A stretch of DNA of 64,000 nt from REEB95 sp963810055. GTDB taxonomy: Bacteria > Pseudomonadota > Alphaproteobacteria > ATCC43930 > CGMCC-115725. The notes under the pieces are model-generated. The model worked only from the letters and a program-made list of their open reading frames with translations. It was not told the DNA's origin and ran no database searches. The stretch's first letter is position 1. Every line of letters begins with the position of its first letter. Below are positions 52,630-62,400 of the stretch, one piece after another. The stretch spans positions 16,116 to 80,115 of the forward strand of contig CAWEME010000055.1 of the NCBI GenBank assembly GCA_963810055.1, given 5' to 3'. A program made the translations under genes and the position numbers.

Positions 52630-54546
52630 CTAGAACCCACTGCGAGCGACGAATGATGCTGGCTTGGTTAAGTGCAAAGAAAGTGGAAACGCTTTTTCTA
52701 ATTCGTTCAGGTGGACGCTGAGATGTTCGGACGGTTGTCCACTCGGCAGCGCTAAAGCAAGGCTCGCTAACATCTCTTTTAACCACTTAGCCCACTCCGC
52801 TTTGTCCTCAAACGCGGAGCCAGCTAAGAGAACTGCTCGAAACAGTTTTGTAACTTGTTCGTTCGATTGCGCCTTGGACGCGTGTGCAACGATGCACGCT
52901 GCAATCGATCTCGCCAAGTTTTCGTCACGTAATGCACCCGCCACGAGGCTTGCGTTCCCAAGCAACTCTGCAGTTTCCTTGCGCTTCTTTTCAGTCAGAG
53001 ATACGCGGATTTTCTCAATCGCCGCGCGCAATTGTGCTTTTAGCTTATCGCTGAATGAGAACAACTGCGAAAGATAGGCCAACGAGTCCCATGCGCGTCG
53101 GCCCCCGTTCGTATGAATGCGCTTAATCAGCCGCTGTTCATCAGCTTCTGGGAGCTCTCGGCCTTTTTGTGTAGATGGTCGAATATGACCCTCTAACGGC
53201 CCTGGGAATATCCATCCAAGGGGACGGACTGTCGCGAATACTTTTATTGCTTCTTTGATCTCGGCGTCGCGGGGACACTTACGGCCTGCGAGTGCATGTC
53301 GCGCCTGAATCCCGAGCAATCGACCGAGAACTTCGCCCCGTAACGCCGTCGCGCTCACATACGCCGCATGAAACATCGGCTCTTCGCGTAGGTCCATCAT
53401 GCTCGCGTACGTTCCGGCGGTCGTCTCATTCTCTCCGCACCACTTGCGGAAGCTACTCATGTCAATTGCAGTACGAGCCATGAGATGAATAAGCAAATTG
53501 CTCTGCATCCAGGCGCACATTCTTTTCCAGAAAGCAGGACGTAACGCACCATTCTCGATGCAATTAATTTGGTTCGTTACGAGTTCAGCTAATGCTGCCA
53601 GCAATTCGTAAACGTCCGTACCGTCTGCTCTCAGAAGTTTCGGTTTTGTAAGAGCTATAACCACATCGTCAGAGAATTTCTTAAAGCGGTTGTCATGTTG
53701 ACGGAACAGCGCGATGTCGAGCGCACCCAACAGCGAGAATGGATCAAGCGATGGAGAGCATTTCTCAAGAGCGCTCCACATCTTGTTATCGGTAATATTT
53801 TCTGTCCAAGGCCCGGGCGATAGGTCGTCACGCAATCCGCCAAGAAGGCAAATCTGTAGACCCCGCTCAAAATCCTCATCGAGGACGTTTTTGCGATACT
53901 CAGGAAGGATATTTTTTAAGTAATCCTCAATTTTCACGTCGATGGGGTTAGGGCCACAAAACTGCTCGTAGTATGACAATTCATCGGGAATCAACGTTGC
54001 TGCATTTGCTTTCCCGTTCCTCAACGAAATAGAAATTCGTGACTGCACAGCAGCGAGCGACCTAATACTTTTGTCGAGCAAGAAACCAATTTCCTCGTTT
54101 GATAATCCTCGTTTGGTAATCGACGCGCGCAAATCTCTGAATTCTAAATACGGCGGGCCGGCCCGCCGTATGAAAGATTGTAAAGCGTGCGCTCTCATTT
54201 TCCTATTCGGGGACAACACCAACATCTCAGGCATTTCGACGCGTACGGCTTTTTCATTAGGCCCCTGGGCTTTTGACGTAATTGAAACACCTGATTTTTT
54301 CGGGACGACGGTGATTGAACGACCATTACTTGCGGCAATTGTTTGCGGTCGTTTGTTCTTGAGGGAACGCCGAATTGTTTCGATAAGCGCGATGCGGTCA
54401 ATTTCGATTTGATCAGCGAGTTTAATTATTGTTCGTGATGTGAGGCCGACCTGTCGCAAAAAATCGTGGTCCCGCATTAACAGTCGGCGAAGAGTCGCCG
54501 GTTGTTGTTTTAGAAGATATTCAGCGAGAACTGCTTGAGGAATCAT
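52630..54546 (-). CDS. Large hypothetical protein, possibly partner of the HEPN-like protein
   Basis: 638 residues from ATG 54546 (MIPQAVLAEYLLKQQPATLR; a TTG one codon earlier is possible). Soluble and mostly helical by composition. Residues 50-110 form a basic segment that could bind nucleic acid (RRSLKNKRPQTIAAS). The middle has several Leu-rich helices (DVYELLAALAELV). No recognisable catalytic motif or domain. Coupled to the HEPN-like gene, the likely reason for its presence in the island. Could be an antitoxin, sensor or scaffold; this is inference. Confidence 0.6.
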   Translation of the reverse strand: MIPQAVLAEYLLKQQPATLRRLLMRDHDFLRQVGLTSRTIIKLADQIEIDRIALIETIRRSLKNKRPQTIAASNGRSITVVPKKSGVSITSKAQGPNEKAVRVEMPEMLVLSPNRKMRAHALQSFIRRAGPPYLEFRDLRASITKRGLSNEEIGFLLDKSIRSLAAVQSRISISLRNGKANAATLIPDELSYYEQFCGPNPIDVKIEDYLKNILPEYRKNVLDEDFERGLQICLLGGLRDDLSPGPWTENITDNKMWSALEKCSPSLDPFSLLGALDIALFRQHDNRFKKFSDDVVIALTKPKLLRADGTDVYELLAALAELVTNQINCIENGALRPAFWKRMCAWMQSNLLIHLMARTAIDMSSFRKWCGENETTAGTYASMMDLREEPMFHAAYVSATALRGEVLGRLLGIQARHALAGRKCPRDAEIKEAIKVFATVRPLGWIFPGPLEGHIRPSTQKGRELPEADEQRLIKRIHTNGGRRAWDSLAYLSQLFSFSDKLKAQLRAAIEKIRVSLTEKKRKETAELLGNASLVAGALRDENLARSIAACIVAHASKAQSNEQVTKLFRAVLLAGSAFEDKAEWAKWLKEMLASLALALPSGQPSEHLSVHLNELEKAFPLSLHLTKPASFVARSGF

Positions 54547-54841
54547 CAATCTGGCTCGAGCTTAAGAAAACTATCTGCTTCTTGATTTCCGCAGCAACGA
54601 GATCGAGCAGGTCGGCGTTTGCAGCCATCAGAGGTTCAAACACTGATGCTTCAATCCACTTCTGTATGTGCTCACGCCGTTTCTGAGAAATGCCAGCGAC
54701 AGGAGGAATTAACATGGAAATGTGATTTGCAAATGCCGCGCGAACTTCCCCCCAATCGGCGCGAAACCAAGGAAAGCAGCGCCGTCGATATCTCGCCAAC
54801 TGAATTCCCAGAACATCTGCGAGACTTTTACGGGCTCTCAA
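54521..54841 (-). CDS. Possible small helical protein upstream of the 638-residue gene
   Basis: Up to 106 residues from TTG 54841, ending in a Ser-rich tail and overlapping the next gene by 26 bases. The helical stretch ISQKRREHIQKWIEASVFEP and ADLLDLVAAEIKKQI looks protein-like, and the overlap with the downstream gene suits an operon. No ATG start and an antisense open frame exist, so this is a weak call. Confidence 0.3.
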   Translation of the reverse strand: MRARKSLADVLGIQLARYRRRCFPWFRADWGEVRAAFANHISMLIPPVAGISQKRREHIQKWIEASVFEPLMAANADLLDLVAAEIKKQIVFLSSSQIDDSSSSSR

Positions 54842-54916
54842 AGCGATGGCTCTGGATATACGAAAAGACGGTGAATATCTCCAAAAAGCCGGAATTCGTA
54901 TTGGATTTTCGGCAAG

Positions 54917-55171
54917 ATGTATAAAGATGATCCATCTTTCACAGAAGGCAACTTTTACGCATGGGCTCAGGGATTGATGTCGGGGGTAAATACCATGCTA
55001 ATAGAGAGGCATGATGTCCCCATCAACTTGGCGCTTTGGGACATTGAGAAACAGCAGCGACACATTCGTGATTTTTGTGCCGCAAATCCTCTACAGGAAT
55101 ATATTATAGCTGTATTTGACCTCTTTGATGCGATGAGGAAAGAGCAAGGATTGCCAAATTGGACGCACTGA
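54917..55171 (+). CDS. Possible small protein, Rap1a/Tai-like pattern
   Basis: 84 residues (MYKDDPSFTEGNFYAWAQGL). The pattern GNFYAWAQGLMSGVN ... FCAANPLQEYIIAVFDLFDA faintly resembles the mature part of Rap1a/Tai immunity-like proteins, but it lacks the signal peptide they carry and no ribosome binding site is seen. Could be a truncated remnant. Convergent with the Hsp70 gene. Confidence 0.35.
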   Translation: MYKDDPSFTEGNFYAWAQGLMSGVNTMLIERHDVPINLALWDIEKQQRHIRDFCAANPLQEYIIAVFDLFDAMRKEQGLPNWTH

Positions 55172-55214
55172 CAAACCGGCAACAAATTATCAAGCCTTTC
55201 CCGTAGAATACCAA

Positions 55215-57059
55215 TCAAAGGCCTCTCTGTTCGACGGATTTAAACGCAGCCTCAATCTTGGGTGTATACACCCGCTCGCTGAAGTGCTCGTTCAAGTGTG
55301 GCACAAAGGCTTCGACCGAGATCAGTCGAGAGGTATTAATTTGAAAGGTAATCTCAATTTCCGAGCCTTCTGGCACGGAGCGCCGGACACGACTATGCTC
55401 TAGCACCACATTGCCAACCCATTCATTGGCGTCTGGGTCTTCCAAAAATTCACCCTCCCACAGCTTGATCGCGATGTCAGAATCAACCTTACCGGGTGCC
55501 ATTGCATGTGTGGCGCGGTACTTGACGGTCCGTTCCGCTGGCAATGGGGTTCCCTTGGAGAACACTGGATCTAATGTGGGCTTGCCCCCAAGATTCCGAA
55601 CCTCAACAGACAGTGTGTGCGGGAGAGGCGGTGCCGACGGAACGAGCCCGTGTCTCACTTTGATCTCAGTTGTATCAGTTTGGAGCAACTGTCCTTGGGC
55701 GTCGCGGGCATAGATCCAGAAGGTCGTTACGTCGCCTTCTTTAAGAGGTACTGGAGTCTCAAAAACACCGTCTACTGGCTTCATCCATCCGCTCGTCCAG
55801 AGACCGCCTGAGGCATCAATTTTGATTTCAATACCAGGCACTGGATCCACAAAACGACCCGCCACGGTGCATTGCAAATCTGCACTGACCGGTTCGTAAG
55901 CCAGCACTAGGTGCAACCTACCTACCGACTGGCTAGACGAAACGGCAGTAATCTCTTGGGTTCTTTCGAGTGTAGATGCGTAGATCGCCGCACCGCGCCC
56001 AACGACGGTCATTGGGTCCACAGAAAAATCAACAGGCGCTCCGATCCGCTCGCTCAACATGGTGCGTAAAATAGGAGACTGTGTTGGACCGCCGACTAGG
56101 AGAATGCGGTCTAAATCTTTGCCCGTGACGCGCGCTCCCGCCAATGCCTCGAGGGCGAGAGTGCAACATTCGTCCAACATGGGTTCCATGAGCACTTCGA
56201 GTTGGGCACGCGTGAATGGAACTTCTATTTCAATTGCGGCGCCGCCATCATCTTTGCCAAGATCGTATAGCGATACGACTACCTGAGTGTCTGTCGATAA
56301 GTCGATTTTAGCTTCTTCCGCCTTGACCCTCAGCCGAGGCAGAAGAGCACTGCGTGCAGAATTTTCTCTGGGAGCCCTTAGGTCATAGTTTTTTTCGATG
56401 GCCGGAAGCAGAATCCTCTCGACGATAGAGCGGTCAATATCTTTACCGCCAAGTAAATTGTTCCCCCTGTGCTCAAGTATGTTCAGTCGGCCTTCTCTAG
56501 TTGAAACCACTGCGATGTCGAGTGTCCCACCGCCTAGATCAAAGACCAGCCAGAGTTGGTTAGCGTTCCCGGGACTCGCCCCATAGCCGATGGCGGCGGC
56601 TATTGGCTCCTGCAGCAACGGTGCTTCGATAAGTCCAGCCAGCACAGACGCACGAGCAGTTGCTTCGCATTGAAGTGCTCCAAACGCTGCTGGCACCGTT
56701 ATCACGGCTGCGGTGACATCGGTGCCTGTCTGCCGCCGTACGTCCTCTTTGAGAGATTTTATAATTTCTGCGGATAGTTCTTCAGCTGACATCTCGCGCT
56801 GGGCAGCAGGAAAGTTCTTTCGATCCTTCTGCCCCATCCAACGTTTGAACTCAACCGCTACATTTTCGGGATCCGTTAAGAGTGCCGCGTATCCGCGTCG
56901 GCCAACGATCACCCGCCCCGACTTGAGAATGTGCACAGCCGACGGTGTCACATTCATTTGATCATTGTTTTGAAAAACACGCACTGCGCCGTTCTCCCAA
57001 CGCGCAATGCAGGAATTCGTCGTTCCTAAGTCGATTCCAAAGTCTATTGTGTTAGTCAT
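55215..57059 (-). CDS. Hsp70-family ATPase (accessory DnaK-like)
   Basis: 614 residues. Actin-like nucleotide-binding domain (1-365): phosphate-1 motif IDLGTTNSCIAR (9-20), WMGQKDRKNFP, QEPIAAAIGYG, phosphate-2 FDLGGGTLDIAV, and LLVGGPTQSPILR. The substrate-binding region (about 365-530) is diverged (EPVSADLQCTVAGRF, ARDAQGQLLQTDTTEIKV) and the C-terminal lid is replaced by a beta-rich tail (WVGNVVLEHSRVRRSV). This is not the housekeeping DnaK. It overlaps the preceding small gene by 4 bases (ATGA), so the two are coexpressed. No J-domain gene is visible. Confidence 0.85.
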   Translation of the reverse strand: MTNTIDFGIDLGTTNSCIARWENGAVRVFQNNDQMNVTPSAVHILKSGRVIVGRRGYAALLTDPENVAVEFKRWMGQKDRKNFPAAQREMSAEELSAEIIKSLKEDVRRQTGTDVTAAVITVPAAFGALQCEATARASVLAGLIEAPLLQEPIAAAIGYGASPGNANQLWLVFDLGGGTLDIAVVSTREGRLNILEHRGNNLLGGKDIDRSIVERILLPAIEKNYDLRAPRENSARSALLPRLRVKAEEAKIDLSTDTQVVVSLYDLGKDDGGAAIEIEVPFTRAQLEVLMEPMLDECCTLALEALAGARVTGKDLDRILLVGGPTQSPILRTMLSERIGAPVDFSVDPMTVVGRGAAIYASTLERTQEITAVSSSQSVGRLHLVLAYEPVSADLQCTVAGRFVDPVPGIEIKIDASGGLWTSGWMKPVDGVFETPVPLKEGDVTTFWIYARDAQGQLLQTDTTEIKVRHGLVPSAPPLPHTLSVEVRNLGGKPTLDPVFSKGTPLPAERTVKYRATHAMAPGKVDSDIAIKLWEGEFLEDPDANEWVGNVVLEHSRVRRSVPEGSEIEITFQINTSRLISVEAFVPHLNEHFSERVYTPKIEAAFKSVEQRGL

Positions 57060-57448
57060 TCAACTCTTTCGTTCAGTTCCTGCGGCCTTTGGAACGGGCG
57101 CTTCACGATTATTTGACCATTCTTTATGACTTGCCCACACCAAGTTATCGTCGGCTCGATAGTCTCGTCGACGATAGCTTGACCATCTGGTAACCCATGT
57201 TCTTCTAGAACCTCCACGACCTCGGGAACCATACCCGGATCGTAGGCTCGTCCGGCAAAATCGACAATTTCTATGGCCATCGCATCAAGTGCCCCGCTGA
57301 TCCGACGGACAATATGGCGAAGCGCCGCGCCTTCGCCGCTGTCATTCAAAAGAACTGCAATTCGGCTGAGACGCCAGCACTCAAGTGCAAAAGTGCATGC
57401 CCCTTCGACGGTTATTGGTAATTTTTCAGGAATTATCTTTGGATCCAT
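57056..57448 (-). CDS. Small partner of Hsp70, possibly GrpE-like
   Basis: 130 residues. An N-terminal helical part (EGACTFALECWRLSRIAVLL, GAALRHIVRRISGALDAMAI) is followed by GRAYDPGMVPEVVEVLEEHG and TIEPTITWCGQVIKNGQIIV. That second half resembles the GrpE beta domain (D-P-x-x-x-E-V-V, then I-x-P-x-x-x-x-x-G-x-V-I). A GrpE-like nucleotide-exchange role would fit its direct coupling to the Hsp70 gene. The coiled-coil part of GrpE is much reduced. Assignment is inference. Confidence 0.5.
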   Translation of the reverse strand: MDPKIIPEKLPITVEGACTFALECWRLSRIAVLLNDSGEGAALRHIVRRISGALDAMAIEIVDFAGRAYDPGMVPEVVEVLEEHGLPDGQAIVDETIEPTITWCGQVIKNGQIIVKRPFQRPQELNERVE

Positions 57449-57455
57449 AGAATGT

Positions 57456-58520
57456 CTATTTCAGTAGGGCATTGTACTGTTCGACCAGAGCCCCGTCCTG
57501 CTTTAACAAGTCATCATGGAGTTGGATATCGCTACTATTGGCAGCCATCAGCGCTTGGTATTTGCTAAGAATCGCATTGTGGATATTTACCTCGGCATTG
57601 TAGGCGTTGATGTTAATTTGCTGTCCAGCGCGTTGTTGCGCGTCAAGATCATTTAGCTCTGCGTCGATAGTTTTCATTTGCGCATTTAGTTGTTCGAGTT
57701 GAGTCATTATCGGCTGAAGTTTCGTTTCAAGCGCTGTAATTTGTTCCCGGTCAGCGTCAATGCGAGATTTGATGGCAGACAATTGACTGCTCCGAGAGGT
57801 TACTGAGGGAACGCTCACACTTGAACTTGGCGGCCTCGATGATGAAGGACGATAAGTGCTAGAGTTCTGATTTCCAGAGAGAGAACCTAGCAAGATTGCT
57901 CCAATTATTGCCAAGACAGCTATGGCTAGGTGCCAGCGGTCTTTATCACGAAGTGGTAGCTTTCCTATAAAGCGATACGATTGAGATCCCGTACGGATCA
58001 CTCGATAACGAGAAATCGGAAAGATGGGGATGAAAAGCGCGACGAAATAGTACGTCATCGCATACGAATTCGTCTCCGCATCAAAGTCTGACCCGCCGTA
58101 GAGAGTAAAACCAAAGCCGTTATAAGTGGTTAGCGACGGAGCGGACGATACGGGTTTACCGAATGTGCGCTGCTGTCGAGCGGAATCACGGATTTGTGCA
58201 AGTCCATCTTCAATCCGGATTGTGGCGAGCGTCCCCTCGGCTAGCTTGAGTGCCTCCTCACGCAACTCATGGGAAGTAATAAAATTATCAGCCCAGGTAA
58301 AATCCGTCGATATCCCGCTCAGGCAAAGAGCGGCTACCTCTCGTGATTGATTAATCGCTTCGTAACCCAATGGCGCTATTTGACGTACACTATCAAGCGC
58401 CGGTATGACTTCGTCTCGAAATCGCTTTAGCTCCGCATCACATATGACCTTGTTGGGCTTGTCGGCATTCTTTTCCCGAATAATCTTTGTACCAAATTCA
58501 TCGCGGATGGCATGACACAA
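57456..58520 (-). CDS. Membrane protein with coiled coil, Hsp70-cassette member
   Basis: 354 residues from TTG 58520, but coding-like sequence continues upstream in frame (LERLSEVLSISRDPILGDFF) without a start, to about 58619. An ATG at 58624 would lead if one base were added in its GGG run. Parts: N-terminal soluble domain (about 1-150), hydrophobic YFVALFIPIFPISRYRVI, membrane helix LAIAVLAIIGAILLGS, Ser/Pro-rich linker, then a C-terminal coiled coil (about 240-345; Gln/Leu heptad-like). It precedes the GrpE-like and Hsp70 genes by 7 bases and likely anchors the chaperone module to the membrane. Confidence 0.65.
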   Translation of the reverse strand: MCHAIRDEFGTKIIREKNADKPNKVICDAELKRFRDEVIPALDSVRQIAPLGYEAINQSREVAALCLSGISTDFTWADNFITSHELREEALKLAEGTLATIRIEDGLAQIRDSARQQRTFGKPVSSAPSLTTYNGFGFTLYGGSDFDAETNSYAMTYYFVALFIPIFPISRYRVIRTGSQSYRFIGKLPLRDKDRWHLAIAVLAIIGAILLGSLSGNQNSSTYRPSSSRPPSSSVSVPSVTSRSSQLSAIKSRIDADREQITALETKLQPIMTQLEQLNAQMKTIDAELNDLDAQQRAGQQININAYNAEVNIHNAILSKYQALMAANSSDIQLHDDLLKQDGALVEQYNALLK

Positions 58521-58724
58521 CGTCCGGATGCGCTCTATATCGAGCAGGCACAGAAAGAAATCGCCGAGGATTGGATCGCGACTTATCGAAAGTACCTCGG
58601 AGAGCCGTTCCAGGAGTAACCCATGCCAGGACTAATACCTAACATCCTCAGCGCTGCTAGAGCAGACAAGAATTACAAATGACTGAAAGGCGCATCGATT
58701 GCGTTCTTCGTTGGCGGGGCGGTC

Positions 58725-59276
58725 TTGGTCCTTGTAAATGTAATAGTTCTCCGCTTTTTTCTTTCAGCGTTGGCGTTTATCAGCGTTGTTATCGGCGGAT
58801 GGCTCGTAATGTTTGACGGGCTGACCCTCATATCAAACAGGCTCTCTGGCCCAAGTAAGCAGCACTTTAATATCATTGTCGCCATCGCGGTTCCTCTCGT
58901 TGCGTCACTTTATTTTCTTAAAGAGACATCAACATTTACGTTTCTTGGTGTGTTTGGAGCAGTGCTTACACCTTATGTTCTTATCCCCGTAGTTTTTATA
59001 TCTGCAATCAGTTGGGCGGCAGCAGACCAAATGGACCGAGAGAATCCGATCCGTGGTTTTTTAATAGCAGCGACAATTCTTTGGGTTCTATCCGCAAGTG
59101 TCTACTACGGCGTAAACTTTACAAACGACGACGATGACTATGGATCAAGCTACTCAGAATCTGACAACACACTAGACCCTAAACAGACAGGCCGCGCCTT
59201 CGGACAGTATGTGACATATGTTGCTATTTCTTACGGCGCGATGATTGCAAAACTACGGCAGAACGAGCGCGCCTAG
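58725..59276 (+). CDS. Small polytopic membrane protein, divergent from the Hsp70 cassette
   Basis: 183 residues from TTG 58725; the frame is open about 45 bases further upstream (GASIAFFVGGAV), so the true start may be earlier, near ATG 58678 if one base is off. Four to five membrane helices (LSALAFISVVIGGWLVMF, HFNIIVAIAVPLVASLYFL, GVFGAVLTPYVLIPVVFISA, RGFLIAATILWVLSASVYY), then an acidic tail (FTNDDDDYGSSYSESDN). No family recognised. Its start lies about 100 bases from the divergent membrane coiled-coil gene, suggesting shared regulation. Confidence 0.6.
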   Translation: MVLVNVIVLRFFLSALAFISVVIGGWLVMFDGLTLISNRLSGPSKQHFNIIVAIAVPLVASLYFLKETSTFTFLGVFGAVLTPYVLIPVVFISAISWAAADQMDRENPIRGFLIAATILWVLSASVYYGVNFTNDDDDYGSSYSESDNTLDPKQTGRAFGQYVTYVAISYGAMIAKLRQNERA

Positions 59277-59498
59277 TTAGAACATGGACAGGACTATGAA
59301 ACAGGCCGTCATCATTGGTATCAGTGTGTAGAAAAATCGTTGTAGCGCGTATCAAGGGCGCTGGCACAGTAGATTTCGAGAAGTGTCTGCCTAACCTGAT
59401 TAGGCTCTTATACGAACCTGATATGCATCATATTAACAGCTGTTTCCCGCAAGGACGCGGAAGCGTTAGCAAGAAACTCCAATGGGTAACAATAATAA

Positions 59499-62400
59499 CT
59501 ACTCCCGGCCTTCGATAATACGCCAGGCCCGGTGATAGGTTCGGCCCTTTGGGCCGAGCCCCGCTTGCCAAGCAGCAGAGTCCATTTGGCCAAGTTTATT
59601 ACGGAGATCAGCGATACTACCGCCCACTGCATCCCTGGCAAAAACGTCTGCCAAAGGCTGCGCTGCATTTCGAGGCACCCCTAACAAGCGAAGATCAATC
59701 GCTGCGTCCGTATTGACACCGTAGTAAATTCTAGATGGCAGATTACGAATTGTTCGTTGCTCACCCTCGCTAAGATCTTCAAGAGTATCGCCCATCGTGA
59801 GACTTTGTAATGCTGAAAGCCCCCAAGATGCTGTTTGTATGAGTTTCCCATAAACGCTCCTACAGGCGTCAGTGATAGCAATAGTCGAATTACCATGTGG
59901 GTCAGCAAAATAAGCTGAAGCTAGTTCCGGTATGGATGCGCCATGAACCCAATCTTTAACAATTCTGGCGAGGAGATCACCATCTGGGCCTCTTCCATGG
60001 ATTATTTCACTTAGCTCATTACGGATTTCCGGAATGCGAAAGAGAACGGCAAATGCACGTTGAAGGTCAGCGTTACCGCCGCTGAAAAGATGCTCAGCGT
60101 CCCACATATCTGAATTCAATCTTACTTCTTTAATGCCAGCTAACGCCCTACTAACGCTTTCCCATGAGAAACCGGTGCTATCTACTAAAGCTAGTGGCTT
60201 ACCTCGAAGAATTGCCGCGTATCGCTGGACACCGCTGACTAAAGCGTTAGCTACTGTTGGATGCTGTTGACGAATTTTTTGGAACCCGAAACTTCCACGT
60301 AAAACTTGCTCAATTTGCATAGCAAACGCATCGTGATCTCCAATCTCTCTATATGTATGAGCCAGGTATTGCAGAAAAGCCGACCACTCTTTCATATAAA
60401 ACAAAGTTTGCAATTCTAGCCGTCCGTTAGACAGAGCTTTGTCAACCATATCGATAAGAATCGAGTTGAGATCGGCAACATTCCGACGAACATAGCGTTT
60501 TAAAGTTTCGGCCTTTTCGTCGCTATTTGCAGCAAGAGCGATTATCCCCAATCCCGCTTGATCTGATCGCCCAGCTCGACCCGCCAAATTCCAGAAATCT
60601 TCGGGCGGCATATCCTGGCCATAAGGGTATTGGTGTCCCGCAAGAACGACACCGGAAACTGGAAAATTCACGCCTTGAGCAATCGTAGTAGTAGCCACGA
60701 GCGTCGTTAGTTTTTTGCGTTCGACGAGCCATTCCATCAGGACGCGAGTTTCATCCGACAATCCGGAATGATGCATCCCTATCCCATTACGAAGAAAATT
60801 AATCAGTTCAAAATCTTCACCAAACTCATCAGCGACAAAGTCACAGACAAAATCGATTTCTTCTGAAACTATCCTTTCATGGCGATTGTTTGAAAGAGTG
60901 CGCGCAATAGTCCATGTATGAGGAATCTGGCTAGCAACAACAATAATGGTTCCTCTCCGATTCAGACATTGCGCCGTTACGGCAGCAACATTTGAAAGTG
61001 AATTTTTGACGCTACCCCAGGTAAGCCCAAGCGAACGCCCAGAACACATCTGGATCTCTTCAGGGACATCAATTGTCTCTCGGCTGGTGTGAACAGTTGA
61101 AAGGTTTAAAACAAAGTCACCCTTACGCTCGCCTTTTCTAGGCTGCGCGATCACAATTGCCCTATCGTTCGGTTTCCACTCGAACTTAACACTGATGTCG
61201 TCATGGCTATCGGGAGATAGCCATCGGGCTATTTCATCGCCATTCTGTACAAACGGAGTAAGTAATAAAAACTGAGAATACCTGCACTCACGATTAATTG
61301 TGGCCAAGAGAAGTTCTAGACGTAACCCTCTTTCACCCTGAGAAAGATTGTGGGCTTCATCAACAACAACCAATGTTAATGGCCGCCCAATCTTTTCTTC
61401 CCATCCACCACGCAGCAGCAAATCTATCTTCTCAGGTGTTCCAACTAGAATGCGAAAGGCGCTTGCTGGCCCTCTATCTGCCAAGATTTCCGCTTCGACG
61501 CCGTCGATTTCAAGTGCGGGGCTTACTCGCTCTACAATTATGCCTAGCGGTCCAAAATCACGTCTTAGCTTCGCACAAATTTGATTCACCAAGGCCCGTG
61601 TTGGCGCTAAGTAGGCAATCCAGCCCCTTTCGGAATCAAATTGATTCAGCGCCTGAAGCATCCGAAATTGGGCTATGAGTGTCTTACCGCTAGACGTGGG
61701 AAGGCTCACAACGACTGCTCGATGACCGGAACCAAGCAATCCATGCTCGCGCAAAGTTGCGCGCTGAGGTGGCAACATTTCAAAAATTGGATTTTCTTGC
61801 GCCCTATCGACGAGCTGTCTTACAAAGCGAGTGACACGACTGTTTACTGCACGTGTTACTGTCCAGATGCTATTTGCCACCATTTGTTCGGATGTACGAG
61901 CCAGCAGTTTGACCGTTGTATAGAGGTCAACAAGCTCCGCACGTTCGCAGGCGGCGATGCTTCGATCGAATTGCCCCTGAAGCTGCTCTCGGATATCAAA
62001 ACCACGGCCTACAGAACCTTGTGAAGAATAGGTAGCTAATATTTCTGCCGCCTTGGCAAGATGATATAGGGCCACAAGTTCCCATGCGGAGCTGCGGAGA
62101 TCAGTTTCACGTGTACTAAGGAAGGTACTCTCATGCGCAGCTTGAGCAGTACGAAGGGTAATAATGCCCAGTAGCACCGCATCCAAATCTGCCCAGCCGT
62201 CTTTGCGAAGAAGCTTCAGCCAAACACTTGCCACTGTTTGCCAAACTGCGGTGCCCCAATCTTGCATAGCGATATCGGGCTCAGGCAGAACGGCCTCTCT
62301 CAGGAAACGTGAGACGTCTGGGGTACGGTCGGCGAGAACACCGTAACAAGCGGTATGCAGCAGATGGGTGGCTGCATCTGCGGCTGCGTCAGGTGTTCGC

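Noticed and set aside
54619..54924. Plus-strand 101-residue frame
   Set aside because: No ribosome binding site, cysteine-scattered translation without pattern, and antisense to the start of the 638-residue gene region.
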